From: Pseudooceanicola atlanticus
GTDB lineage: Bacteria; Pseudomonadota; Alphaproteobacteria; Rhodobacterales; Rhodobacteraceae
Direction of reading: 5' to 3'
Length of the DNA stretch: 64,000 bases
Assembly (NCBI RefSeq): GCF_000768315.1
Contig: NZ_AQQX01000011.1
Location: forward strand, 1 to 64,000
Position numbers and translations under genes: made by a program. Positions within the stretch are counted from its first letter, which is position 1. Each line of letters begins with the position of its first letter. Shown here in pieces: positions 50,084-58,929 of this stretch. A model generated the notes under the pieces. The model saw only the letters and a program-made list of their open reading frames with translations, made no database searches and was not told the origin of the DNA.

Positions 50084-50282
50084 GTCACGCCCTCACAATT
50101 CTGGGCCCGGCGGGATGCCGGGGTTTCCCAGACCATATCCCGCGCATCCGGTCCGAGAGGCGCGGATTCCGGCGCTCGCGTGGAAAAAGCGACATTTGCC
50201 GTCCCGGCGGGCGGATCCACCCGGGGGGATGCCCATTGTCAGGGCAGATTGCCAAACAGACGCAAAACGATAAGGTCCGCTT

Positions 50283-51224
50283 ATGTATGTGACCCTGCGC
50301 CAGCTGACCTATTTCCAGGCCCTCGCCAAGGAGGGCAATTTCGGCCGTGCCGCGTTGGCCTGCCGGGTCTCGCAGCCCGCGCTGTCGATGCAGATCAAGG
50401 AAATGGAGGCCGAGCTGGGCGCGGCACTTGTCGAACGCAAGGCGCGGCAGGTGGTGCTGACCCCGTTCGGGCGGCGCATCCTGGATCATGCCGATGCCGT
50501 CCTGGCCGAGATGCGGCGGATGGAGGAATCGGCCCGCTGGAAAGAGGGGCTGTCGGGCAAGCTGGCGCTCGGGGTGATTCCGACCATCGCGCCCTACCTG
50601 CTGCCCGGACTGCTGGCGCGATTGCGGGCGGGCGATATCGCGCTGGACGTGCAGGTGCAGGAGGGCAAGACCGCCCGGCTGCTGGACGATCTGCGCCAGG
50701 GCCGGCTGGATGCCGCGATCTTGGCGCTTCCGGCGGGCGGCGAGGGCGTGCTGGAACGGCCGCTGTTCCAGGACCGGTTCCTGCTGGCCGGATCGGAGGG
50801 GCGGATGGCCGCCCTTGGTGCCCGGGCGGAAACCCTGAGGCCGGACGAGATCGGCCCGAGCCAGTTGATGCTGCTGGAGGACGGTCATTGCCTGACCGAC
50901 CAGGCGCTGGAGGTCTGCGGACGCGGGCAGGGCCATGCCCATGTGAATATGGGGGCATCGTCGCTGGCGACGCTGTCGCGGCTGGTCGCGGCGGGGTTCG
51001 GCCTGACGCTGCTGCCGGAGCTGGCCGTGGCCACGGAGGCGCGCGACCTGACTTTGCTGCGGTTCGCATCGCCCGAACCGTTCCGCGAGATCGGACTGGT
51101 GCGCCGTGCGACGTCGCCCGAGGGCGGGTGGTTCGATGCATTGGCCGAAATCATCACCCGCACCGGCGAAGATCTGGTTGCGGCAACCCGCCACGGGGCG
51201 GGGCAGAATGGCGCAGGGCATTGA
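50283..51224 (+). CDS. oxyR: OxyR-like LysR-family regulator
   Basis: A 313-residue LysR protein with helix-turn-helix NFGRAALACRVSQPALSMQIKEMEAELGAALVER. In the effector domain LLEDGHCLTDQALEVCG places Cys203 and Cys212 nine residues apart, matching the redox pair of OxyR (199 and 208 in E. coli). It is therefore probably a peroxide sensor. It lies directly before cydAB in the same direction, not beside a catalase, so it may couple peroxide to the bd-type oxidase (inference). Confidence 0.8.
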   Translation: MYVTLRQLTYFQALAKEGNFGRAALACRVSQPALSMQIKEMEAELGAALVERKARQVVLTPFGRRILDHADAVLAEMRRMEESARWKEGLSGKLALGVIPTIAPYLLPGLLARLRAGDIALDVQVQEGKTARLLDDLRQGRLDAAILALPAGGEGVLERPLFQDRFLLAGSEGRMAALGARAETLRPDEIGPSQLMLLEDGHCLTDQALEVCGRGQGHAHVNMGASSLATLSRLVAAGFGLTLLPELAVATEARDLTLLRFASPEPFREIGLVRRATSPEGGWFDALAEIITRTGEDLVAATRHGAGQNGAGH

Positions 51225-51245
51225 ATACCAACGGGATGCCATACC

Positions 51246-51265
51246 TTAGATACAAATGTATCTAA
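51246..51265. promoter_or_regulatory. Perfect 20-base palindrome upstream of cydA
   Basis: TTAGATACA-AA-TGTATCTAA has nine-base arms and ends 13 bases before the cydA ATG. It covers the expected promoter/leader. The AGATACA half resembles the half-sites of Rrf2-type regulators such as NsrR, but the two-base centre is shorter than the usual NsrR spacing, so the protein is unknown. Confidence 0.6.
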
Positions 51266-51278
51266 TGCGGATGGCACC

Positions 51279-52688
51279 ATGTTTGACGCGACTGCACTGG
51301 AATTGGCCCGGTTCCAATTCGCCTTTACCGTGGCCTTTCACATTATCTTTCCGGCCTTTTCGATTGGCCTTGCCTCTTATCTGGCGGTTCTGAACGGGCT
51401 GCATTTATGGACCGGGCGTGATGTTTTCATGCGCCTTTTCGATTACTGGAAGACGATCTTTGCCGTTGCTTTTGGCATGGGCGTCGTTTCGGGCATCGTG
51501 ATGTCCTATCAATTCGGCACCAACTGGTCGGTCTTTTCCGACAAGACCGGCCCGATCCTGGGCCCGATGATGGGCTACGAGGTGCTGTCGGCGTTCTTCC
51601 TCGAGGCCGGGTTCCTGGGCGTGATGCTGTTCGGGCGGTCCCGCGTGGGACCCAGGCTGCATTTCTTTGCCACGCTGATGGTGGCCATCGGCACGCTGGG
51701 CTCGGCCTTCTGGATCCTGTCGGTGAATTCCTGGATGCAGACGCCCGCGGGCTACGCCATCAACGCGGCCGGGCAGTTCATCCCCGAGGATTGGTGGGCC
51801 ATCGTCTTCAACCCGTCCTTCCCGTATCGCTTCGTTCACATGGTGCTGGCGGCCTACCTGACGACCGCGCTGGTCGTCGGCGGGGTCGGGGGCTGGCACC
51901 TGCTGCGCGACCGGTCGGCCGATGCGCCGCGCATGATGTTCGCCATGGCCATGGGCATGCTGGTCGTCACCGCGCCCCTGCAGATCGTCGCCGGCGACCT
52001 GCACGGGTTGAACACGCTGGAACATCAGCCCGCCAAGATCGCCGCGATGGAGGGCCATTACGAGGGCCATCCCGAAGGCCGGGCGCCGCTGATCCTGTTT
52101 GGCATTCCCGACGACGCGGCCGAAACGGTGCATTACGCGGTCGAGATCCCTTACCTGTCCTCGATCATCCTGACCCATGACCTGACCTCGCCGGTTCCCG
52201 GCCTGAAGGATTTCGCGCCCGAGGATCGCCCCTCGGCCGAGCTGGTCTTCTGGACCTTCCGCATCATGGTGGCGCTTGGCTTTGCCATGCTGGGCCTGGG
52301 GGCCTGGGGTGTCTGGTCGTGGTGGCGCGGGGCGCTGTTCAACCGGCGCGGGCTGCACCGGGCGGCCGTGGCCATGGGGCCGATGGGTTTCGTCGCGGTG
52401 CTGTGCGGCTGGATCACGACCGAGGTCGGGCGCCAGCCCTGGACGGTCTACGGGCTGTTGCGCACGGTGGATTCGGCCTCTCCGGTGGACGTGGAGGCAG
52501 TGACCGCGTCGCTGATCGGCTTCATCGTGGTCTATTTCGTGATCTTCGGGATCGGAACGCTCTACCTGCTGCTATTGATGCGCAGGCCACCGTCGGGCGG
52601 GGATCCCGACCCGGTAATGGGTCCGAACCGGACCGCCGGCCCCGTGGCCTATTCCGAAGGGACCCAATCTGGCGGAGGACATGCGTGA
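51279..52688 (+). CDS. cydA: Cytochrome bd-type (cyanide-insensitive) oxidase subunit I
   Basis: A 469-residue quinol oxidase subunit with nine or so helices. Signatures are ARFQFAFTVAFHIIFPAFSIG with the heme His21, WKTIFAVAFGMGVVSGIVMSYQFGTNW, FVHMVLAAYLTTALVVGG and the quinol region EVGRQPWTVYGLLRT. The periplasmic Q-loop is short, the CioA subtype found in many roseobacters and pseudomonads. It oxidises quinol and reduces oxygen without pumping protons. It is coupled to cydB by a TGATG overlap. Confidence 0.95.
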   Translation: MFDATALELARFQFAFTVAFHIIFPAFSIGLASYLAVLNGLHLWTGRDVFMRLFDYWKTIFAVAFGMGVVSGIVMSYQFGTNWSVFSDKTGPILGPMMGYEVLSAFFLEAGFLGVMLFGRSRVGPRLHFFATLMVAIGTLGSAFWILSVNSWMQTPAGYAINAAGQFIPEDWWAIVFNPSFPYRFVHMVLAAYLTTALVVGGVGGWHLLRDRSADAPRMMFAMAMGMLVVTAPLQIVAGDLHGLNTLEHQPAKIAAMEGHYEGHPEGRAPLILFGIPDDAAETVHYAVEIPYLSSIILTHDLTSPVPGLKDFAPEDRPSAELVFWTFRIMVALGFAMLGLGAWGVWSWWRGALFNRRGLHRAAVAMGPMGFVAVLCGWITTEVGRQPWTVYGLLRTVDSASPVDVEAVTASLIGFIVVYFVIFGIGTLYLLLLMRRPPSGGDPDPVMGPNRTAGPVAYSEGTQSGGGHA

Positions 52689-53698
52689 TGGATATCGGCG
52701 TTGAACTTTCCTTCATCTGGGCCGGGCTGATCGCCTTCGCGGTGCTGGCCTATGTCATCCTGGACGGGTTCGACCTGGGCACGGGGATCCTGTTTCCCGT
52801 GCTGGGCGGCGACCGTCACCGAGCGCATGCGATGAACACGATCGCCCCGGTCTGGGACGGCAACGAGACCTGGCTGGTGCTGGGCGGCGGGGGCCTGTTC
52901 GCCGTCTTTCCGCTGGCCTATGCAGTGATCATGCCGGCGCTCTACCCGCCGGTGATCGTGATGCTGCTGGCGCTGATCTTCCGCGGCGTGGCGTTCGAGT
53001 TCCGCCATCGCACGCCCGAACACAAGATCCTCTGGGACATCTCTTTCTTCTTCGGATCGGTCACCGCGGCGCTGGCGCAGGGCGTGATCCTGGGCGCGCT
53101 GGTGCAGGGGATCGAGGTCGAGAACCGCGCCTATGCGGGCGGCTACTGGGACTGGCTGACGCCGTTTTCGCTGCTGACCGGGTTGGCGCTGGTCATGGGC
53201 TATGCGCTGCTGGGCGCGACCTGGCTGGTCATGAAGACCGAAGGCCCGCTGCGCGACACGGCGCGGCAGGCGGCCTGGATCGCGGGGGCGGCGACGCTGT
53301 TCCTGGTGGGGCTGGTGTCGATCCTGACCCCGATGCTGGACAATCTGTACCTGGACCGCTGGTTCGACCGCCCGAACGTCTATTTCACGCTGTGGGTGCC
53401 GGTGGCGATGCTGGGCACGACCGCACTGTTCGTGACGGGCATGCGGAGGCGCCATGACGTCTGGCCCTTCGTGTCGGCGCTGCTGCTGTTCGGGCTGTGT
53501 TTCGTGGGGCTGGGGATCAGCTTCTACCCCTACATGGTGCCGCACGCGATCACCATCGCCGCAGCCGCCGCGCCGGAGTCGTCGCTGTGGTTCCTGCTGG
53601 CCGGAGCGCTCGTTCTGATCCCGATGATCCTGGGCTACACGGCCTATGCCTACTGGGTGTTCCGCGGCAAGACCGACCCGGAGGAGGGGTACCACTGA
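52688..53698 (+). CDS. cydB: Cytochrome bd-type oxidase subunit II
   Basis: A 336-residue membrane subunit beginning MDIGVELSFIWAGLIAFAVLAYVILDGFDLGTGIL. The core WDGNETWLVLGGGGLFAVFPLAYAVIMPALYPPVIVMLLALIFRGVAFEFR is the standard CydB/CioB motif. The start shares a base with the cydA stop. Eight helices are visible. It is followed, again overlapping, by a 34-residue subunit gene. Confidence 0.95.
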   Translation: MDIGVELSFIWAGLIAFAVLAYVILDGFDLGTGILFPVLGGDRHRAHAMNTIAPVWDGNETWLVLGGGGLFAVFPLAYAVIMPALYPPVIVMLLALIFRGVAFEFRHRTPEHKILWDISFFFGSVTAALAQGVILGALVQGIEVENRAYAGGYWDWLTPFSLLTGLALVMGYALLGATWLVMKTEGPLRDTARQAAWIAGAATLFLVGLVSILTPMLDNLYLDRWFDRPNVYFTLWVPVAMLGTTALFVTGMRRRHDVWPFVSALLLFGLCFVGLGISFYPYMVPHAITIAAAAAPESSLWFLLAGALVLIPMILGYTAYAYWVFRGKTDPEEGYH

Positions 53699-53802
53699 TG
53701 CGCGAACACTGGCGCCGTTGGCTATGGTTCGTCGCCCTATGGAGCGCCAGCGTCGCCGTGCTGGGCGTCGTGGCGCTGGCGATCCGGTCGGTTTTGTTGT
53801 GA
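53698..53802 (+). CDS. CydX-like DUF2474 small subunit
   Basis: A 34-residue single-helix protein, MREHWRRWLWFVALWSASVA then LGVVALAIRSVLL. It matches the DUF2474 pattern of tiny subunits encoded after CIO-type cydAB. Its ATG overlaps the cydB stop by one base. CydX-type peptides stabilise the heme region of the oxidase. Confidence 0.8.
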   Translation: MREHWRRWLWFVALWSASVAVLGVVALAIRSVLL

Positions 53803-54169
53803 GGGGGGAAGCTGACGCTTCTGAGTGGGTTTTCGAGCCTTCCTGAGTTGGTAATTGGGGTGGGAAGCTAAAGTTCGCAGGAGATGCGAAAGGTTTAGAC
53901 TGAAGGCCCAAAGGCGGACACTTTCTGCCCGTTCGGTGTATGATCTCAAATGCTGGCAAACGCGAGTATGCGGATAGGCCGACCCGATCTAGCTAAAGTG
54001 TTTTGCTGTCCAACTGCCTCGTCGCGCGAGAGGTCGGCCGGGAGTACAAAGCAAAATGGCTGCGGGGGCCGTCAAAGTAGAGATCCAGAGATTCCGTGTA
54101 ATTCGTCATTAGGGATATTAGCGGATCGGGTGTTATTATGGCGTACACGCTGATAAAAAGAGAGAGATT
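53803..54169. other. Intergenic stretch without a gene
   Basis: No coding sequence stands out on either strand. It separates the cyd operon from the HEPN-like gene. A GC change is visible within it, becoming more AT-rich after about 54,100, consistent with the left edge of an acquired segment. No inverted repeats or integrase remnant were recognised. Confidence 0.4.
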
Positions 54170-55444
54170 ATGGCCCCTTCGAATAAAACAATAGATGATA
54201 GCGTGTATAAGATGACATCTTTCGAAGGAAAGATATCGGCAGCTGACTTCGAACAAGACATCGCATTTGTCGCCTATGCTGGAGACGATTGTCGCCTGAT
54301 TGTTGGTCCTATACAGGTGTCTGGCGAGGCATATGTTGCACTGAGCAAATGCATGGGGCGCCCCGGTAGTCATGCTGGCTCCATCACCCTGACAGGCGAG
54401 AGCGCCGATGGCAGCAAGTTCTCATCTCCGCATATGGAAATTCGCGGATTACAATCCGGTAGCGAAGGTCACGAAATTCGGCTTGGAACGGGAGAAGCGT
54501 CGATCACTGTTCCTCGAAAAGTCACCTCAAAAGAGCCGACAGTTGCGCTGAAACTGGCGCTCCGGGGATTTAAGAGCTTTCGCCCCAGCCCGGTACAGGC
54601 GCAGCTTGGCAGGGTTGTTGTCCAAGGCGCCAACAAGGTAATGTCCTCTGACGATGTGAGCGGCGCGATCTTCGTCGAATTTAGTGGTGAGCGACCAAGT
54701 GATAGTTGGTATCATGACGCCGAAGCACTTGCAGAGTTTGTCTGGAAGGGGCTGCAGTTTGGCCACGGAGGGCGGCTACAAATCGCATTGTTGGAGGTCT
54801 ATCGTCCGGAGGATGTGATTGCGACATTCTACAACGGAGGTGGCCGTCCCGCGCACCTTCCCGCAATCCATTTCCTAGATCAATCGGAGTTCGTTGCTGC
54901 TTTGGTAGCGCGCTTCGAATGCGAAGACACGTTCCCTGATGCTGTCTGGCAAGCTGTGGGCTGGCTCAACAACGACTCGTCCATCGACGAGGTTCGTTAC
55001 CTGACCCTCATGACCGCGATCGAAACGATCTTACACAGCCTCGTCCCGGACGCGTCGTCAACTCTGCTTCGAAAGACCAAATTCAAGCCCATCCGAGATG
55101 CACTGATTCAAGCCTTGGCCACATTTGGGCTGAACCACGACGAAAGAGATGTACTCGTAAGCAATATCAAGCAAATCAACCGAGCGCCCTTGTCCCAAAA
55201 AATCAACGCGGTTATCGAAAAGTACGGCCTCCCGTCCGACGTGTTCAATCAAAGTCTAATCAGACGGCTTAATAAACAGCGCGTCTCGATTGTACACCAA
55301 GGGAAATCCTTGGATGACGATAATCTTTGGGAATGCATGCTCTACGCTCGCGAGATGATTGCACTAATCGTCTTTTCGGAGTTGCGTTACAAAGGACGCT
55401 ATCAGAGTTATGCCGAAGGTCATGAGCAACGGACATTGGCGTGA
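54170..55444 (+). CDS. HEPN-like candidate defence protein (ApeA-type layout)
   Basis: A 424-residue protein with two parts. The N-terminal 200 residues form a beta-rich unassigned domain (FEGKISAADFEQDIAFVAYAGDDCRLIVGPIQVSG). The C-terminal helical part holds R-V-S-I-V-H at 371-376, an R-x4-H motif as in HEPN RNases, within RRLNKQRVSIVHQGKS. The earlier NNDSSIDEVRYLTLMTAIETILHSL is the typical first HEPN helix of Apea-like domains. The layout resembles ApeA, a single-gene phage-defence protein. A lone gene with codon use unlike the core supports acquisition. Activity is inferred. Confidence 0.65.
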   Translation: MAPSNKTIDDSVYKMTSFEGKISAADFEQDIAFVAYAGDDCRLIVGPIQVSGEAYVALSKCMGRPGSHAGSITLTGESADGSKFSSPHMEIRGLQSGSEGHEIRLGTGEASITVPRKVTSKEPTVALKLALRGFKSFRPSPVQAQLGRVVVQGANKVMSSDDVSGAIFVEFSGERPSDSWYHDAEALAEFVWKGLQFGHGGRLQIALLEVYRPEDVIATFYNGGGRPAHLPAIHFLDQSEFVAALVARFECEDTFPDAVWQAVGWLNNDSSIDEVRYLTLMTAIETILHSLVPDASSTLLRKTKFKPIRDALIQALATFGLNHDERDVLVSNIKQINRAPLSQKINAVIEKYGLPSDVFNQSLIRRLNKQRVSIVHQGKSLDDDNLWECMLYAREMIALIVFSELRYKGRYQSYAEGHEQRTLA

Positions 55445-55494
55445 GTAAAATCGTCTTTCCTTTGAGGCAAACTTCCAAGAGGAGATCTTGATTG

Positions 55495-55608
55495 CTAGCC
55501 GATCTTCCAGCCCTTACGTTCAAGGCCAATAGCCACTCCAAGTTGTACGAATGGCAGCAATGTGAAAACTTCGTCGCAGCGCGGATCTAGCAGGTCAAGT
55601 TCGGCCAT
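55495..55608 (-). pseudogene. Possible gene remnant (37 residues)
   Basis: The minus strand reads MAELDLLDPRCDEVFTLLPF then VQLGVAIGLERKGWKIG before stopping. The composition looks protein-like, but it is too short to name and no domain is recognised. Upstream the frame continues without a start that fits. It may be the tail of a decayed gene beside the HEPN-like gene. Confidence 0.25.
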
Positions 55609-55679
55609 AGCCCAAAATCCGGCGATAACACCACTGAGATACCTTGCTCCCCAAAGGCACCGCCCTAATCTCCACCTCC

Positions 55680-55820
55680 ATGAAAATGCGCAAAAAGTCT
55701 GACCTGCCGACCAAGGTCTGCCCGGTCTGCGGGCGCCCGTTCGCTTGGCGCAAGAAGTGGGCTCGGGATTGGGAGCAGGTCGTTTACTGCTCGGATCGCT
55801 GCCGGCGGTCGGCCAAGTGA
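55680..55820 (+). CDS. DUF2256 zinc-ribbon small protein
   Basis: A 46-residue protein, [20 protein letters not shown] then [26 protein letters not shown]. It matches DUF2256: a CPVC pair and a CSDRC pair that would bind one zinc, with F-x-W-R-K-K-W-x-x-x-W-x-x-V-x-Y-C. These proteins often accompany cryptochrome or photolyase genes; none is here. It is real by pattern despite its size. A second ATG two codons in is an alternative start. Confidence 0.85.
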   Translation: MKMRKKSDLPTKVCPVCGRPFAWRKKWARDWEQVVYCSDRCRRSAK

Positions 55821-55954
55821 TGGCAGTGGTGGGGCGAAACTGCGTGGGTCTTTGGTCAGGCTGAGGTGCAGGTCGCAGGGGTTCGGAACGTCCGCTCTTC
55901 ACGACATATCCCTGCCTACCGATCCCCGGCCGGGATCACGGTGGGAGCACCAAC

Positions 55955-55984
55955 AAAAAAGGGGCCGTTGCCGGCCCCTTTGTC
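55955..55984 (-). terminator. Rho-independent terminator of the peroxiredoxin gene
   Basis: AAAGGGGCCG and CGGCCCCTTT form a ten-pair stem with loop TTGC. On the minus strand it is followed by TTTGTTGG after a T-rich start, 23 bases past the peroxiredoxin stop. The stem is symmetrical enough to act in both directions. Confidence 0.8.
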
Positions 55985-56003
55985 GTCACTCTGAACCGAA
56001 CCC

Positions 56004-56552
56004 TCAAGCTGCGGCGCCCTTGGCGGCTTCGGTGAGGTAGGTCAGCAGGTTTTCCGGGCTCGACTCGCCGTAGGGGTCTTCGCCGTGGTTGTCGCAGATG
56101 CCGGGCTCTTCGAACCAGGCTTCGACGACGCCGTCATTGATGATCGCCGCGTAGCGCCAGGAGCGCAGGCCGAAGCCGAGGTTGTCCTTGCGCACCAGCA
56201 TGCCGACGCGGCGGGTGAATTCGCCGGAGCCGTCGGGGATCACCTTCACGTTCTGGATGCCCTGGGCCTTGGCCCACTGGTTCATGACGAAGCTGTCATT
56301 GACGGACATGCAGTAGATCTCGTCGATGCCGTGCTCCTGGAAGGTGGCGAAATTGTCCTCGAAGCCGGGCAGCTGGTAGGTAGAGCAGGTCGGCGTGAAG
56401 GCGCCGGGCAGGGAGAACAGCACGACCCGCTTGCCGGCGAAGTAATCGGCGGTGGTCTTGTCCTCCCAGCGGAAGGGGTTGGAGCCGCCAATGCTTTCGT
56501 CGCGGATACGGGTGCGGAAGGTGACGTCGGGAAGTTTCTGGCCGGCTTGCAT
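56004..56552 (-). CDS. Peroxiredoxin (Prx5 type)
   Basis: A 182-residue thiol peroxidase. The peroxidatic Cys56 is in LFSLPGAFTPTCSTYQLPGF, the Prx5 pattern, with the conserved SVNDSFVMNQWAK and DGSGEFTRRVGM downstream. A possible resolving Cys lies in ICDNHGED near residue 157. It reduces peroxides with glutathione or thioredoxin. The gene is monocistronic with its own terminator. Confidence 0.93.
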   Translation of the reverse strand: MQAGQKLPDVTFRTRIRDESIGGSNPFRWEDKTTADYFAGKRVVLFSLPGAFTPTCSTYQLPGFEDNFATFQEHGIDEIYCMSVNDSFVMNQWAKAQGIQNVKVIPDGSGEFTRRVGMLVRKDNLGFGLRSWRYAAIINDGVVEAWFEEPGICDNHGEDPYGESSPENLLTYLTEAAKGAAA

Positions 56553-56833
56553 CGGGCTCTCCTGTCTCGGGATGGGGTAGAATGTTGCGCGAGGGGTTAG
56601 AGCGATTCCAAGGCGGGCCTCAAGTCGAATTCTGCGCTGCGGCAGGAACTTTCATATCCTTGTCATGGGTTTGACCGGGAATCGCGCAGCCGCAGCAAAA
56701 GGGCTTGCAGACAAGTCATGGCAGGCTTGCGTGCCGAGGCGTCACTGGCCAAGTGCCGCCTGCAGGTATATGTTGTCGGAAAGGCCCGCCGAGGAGGGCA
56801 GGCCTGCACCGGCCCAGTTCAAGGCAAGACCCC

Positions 56834-57787
56834 ATGCGTGATCTCAAGATCCCCGAACAGCGCCACCCCGAAAAGGCGCGCCGCCCCGACAACCCGCAGC
56901 CGAAGAAACCGGATTGGATCCGGGTCAAGGCGCCGACCTCGAAGGGCTATTTCGAAACCCACAAGATCATGCGCGAGCACAAGCTGGTCACGGTCTGCGA
57001 GGAAGCGGGATGCCCCAATGCGGGCGAATGCTGGTCCCAGGGCCATGCGACGATGATGATCATGGGCGAGGTCTGCACCCGGGCCTGTTCGTTCTGCAAC
57101 ATCGCCACCGGCAAGCCGCCCGAGGACCTGGACGTTTTCGAACCTGGCCGCGTCGCGGATGCGGTGCAGAAGCTGGGCCTGAACCACGTCGTCATCACCT
57201 CGGTCGACCGGGATGATATCGAGGATGGCGGGGCCGAGCATTTCGCCCAGACGATCCGCGCGATCCGTCACCGGTCGCCGGGCACCACGATCGAGATCCT
57301 GACGCCGGATTTCATCCGCTCGAAGCCCGGCTCGCTGGAAGTGGTCGTCGAGGCCAAGCCGGACGTCTTCAACCACAACCTGGAAACCGTGCCGGGGCTT
57401 TACCCCGAGGTGCGGCCGGGCGCGCGGTATTTCCATTCGCTGCGACTGTTGCAGCGCGTAAAAGAGCTGGACCCGACGATGTTCACCAAGTCGGGTATCA
57501 TGGTGGGCCTGGGCGAGAACCGTCAGCAGGTGGTTCAGGTGATGGAGGATATGCGCGCCGCGGATATCGATTTCCTGACCATTGGCCAGTACCTGCAGCC
57601 GACGCCCAAGCACCATGCCGTGGACCGCTTCGTCACGCCCGAGGAATTCGCCGCCTACGAGAAGACGGCCTATAACAAGGGCTTCCTGATGGTCTCGGCA
57701 ACGCCGCTGACGCGGTCGTCATACCATGCCGGCGACGACTTTGCCCGGCTGCGGGAGAACCGGCTGAAGCGGCTGGGGCAGGCCTGA
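56834..57787 (+). CDS. lipA: Lipoyl synthase
   Basis: A 317-residue radical SAM enzyme inserting two sulfur atoms into octanoyl chains on E2 and H proteins. The auxiliary cluster cysteines are 55, 60 and 66 ([12 protein letters not shown]) and the SAM-cluster cysteines are 81, 85 and 88 (CTRACSFC). A conserved R-S-S-Y-H-A-G near the C-terminus provides the Ser ligand. The ATG of MRDLKIPEQ was chosen over upstream readings that lack conservation. Confidence 0.96.
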   Translation: MRDLKIPEQRHPEKARRPDNPQPKKPDWIRVKAPTSKGYFETHKIMREHKLVTVCEEAGCPNAGECWSQGHATMMIMGEVCTRACSFCNIATGKPPEDLDVFEPGRVADAVQKLGLNHVVITSVDRDDIEDGGAEHFAQTIRAIRHRSPGTTIEILTPDFIRSKPGSLEVVVEAKPDVFNHNLETVPGLYPEVRPGARYFHSLRLLQRVKELDPTMFTKSGIMVGLGENRQQVVQVMEDMRAADIDFLTIGQYLQPTPKHHAVDRFVTPEEFAAYEKTAYNKGFLMVSATPLTRSSYHAGDDFARLRENRLKRLGQA

Positions 57788-57811
57788 TCCTGATCCCTAC
57801 GCGCCTGCGGA

Positions 57812-58867
57812 TCACCCGCTGAGCAATTGATGCACGATGGCGCGCTGCGCGGGCGGCGTGTGGCTGATCACCGACATGGTGGCGAAGAGCGCGGTCTTGG
57901 CCGCGCCCTTGCTTTGCAGCATGCGGCGGCCGCGTTCGCTGATCTGGATGACATGCTCACCCTCGGCATAGCGCGCCTCGTCATAGCCCTGGGTGGTGCC
58001 GTCCATGATCCGGCGGGCCAGGTCGGCGGCATCGGCGATGCCAAGGTTCATGCCACGCCCGCCGACAGGGGAATGCACATGCGCCGCATCGCCCGCCAGG
58101 AAGACGGACCCCTTGCGATATTGTTCGGCCTGGCGGACCTGGATGGTGAAGCTGCCGGTGCGGTGAACCTCGTCGACCTGCATCTTCACGGGCAACGCCT
58201 TGAGCGCGTCGTCGGCATCGGCGATCACGCGGTAGCGGTCGGGGGCCATGGGCACGACGACGCAAACATGGCCCTGGGGCAGCAGGTAGCCGGAAAAGCG
58301 CGTCTTGTGCGGCCAGCTGGCGGAGTGCACGTCGGCAATGGACCAGCGGCCGGGCAAGTCATGGCCCAGGAAATGTATGCCCAGCGTCGTGCGGACGCGG
58401 CTATGGGCGCCATCGGCGCCGATCAGGTATTTCGACGAGACCTCGATATGGCGGCCGAAACAGGCGGTGACGCGGTCGGATTCGATATGCAGGTTGGTCA
58501 GTTCGCGGTTGTATTCGACCTGCACGCCGTAGCGGGCGAGGGCGTCGATCAGATGTGCCTCTGTCCGGTCCTGCGGCAGGCCATGGAGCGAGGAGCGCGC
58601 ATCGAAGTTCAGGGGCAGGGACAGCACGGGGTGGTCGCCCCTGTGCATGGTCAGCCCTTCGAAGCGGATCGCCTCGGCCTCGATCGCGGGACCGGCGCCG
58701 CAGGGGGTCAGCAGCTCGATGGAGCCGGGCGTGATGCCGACGGCGCGGGACAGGTTCGAGGCCCCGTCACGTTTTTCGAAAATCCGTACCTTTGCGCCCA
58801 GGCGGGCCAGTTCCACCGCGGCGGTCAGACCCGTAGGTCCGGCGCCGATCACCGTAACAGTCGTCAT
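57812..58867 (-). CDS. FAD-dependent monooxygenase
   Basis: A 351-residue class A flavin monooxygenase. The N-terminal GxGxxG is VIGAGPTGLTAAVELARLGAKVRIFEKR, the mid motif YLIGADGAHSRVR, and the second FAD motif VFLAGDAAHVHSPVGGRGMNLGIADAADLA. It likely hydroxylates an aromatic compound using NAD(P)H; the substrate is not indicated by neighbours. No fused substrate domain is present. Confidence 0.9.
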   Translation of the reverse strand: MTTVTVIGAGPTGLTAAVELARLGAKVRIFEKRDGASNLSRAVGITPGSIELLTPCGAGPAIEAEAIRFEGLTMHRGDHPVLSLPLNFDARSSLHGLPQDRTEAHLIDALARYGVQVEYNRELTNLHIESDRVTACFGRHIEVSSKYLIGADGAHSRVRTTLGIHFLGHDLPGRWSIADVHSASWPHKTRFSGYLLPQGHVCVVVPMAPDRYRVIADADDALKALPVKMQVDEVHRTGSFTIQVRQAEQYRKGSVFLAGDAAHVHSPVGGRGMNLGIADAADLARRIMDGTTQGYDEARYAEGEHVIQISERGRRMLQSKGAAKTALFATMSVISHTPPAQRAIVHQLLSG

Positions 58868-58929
58868 GCGTGAGCCGAGTCGTTCAAGTTCCCGTCATGA
58901 GCGTAGCACTTTTCGGCGCCGGGGAAGGA

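Noticed and set aside
48764..51265. Plus-strand open frame of 833 codons
   Set aside because: It runs antisense to the MttB-family gene and then in a wrong frame through the OxyR-like gene.
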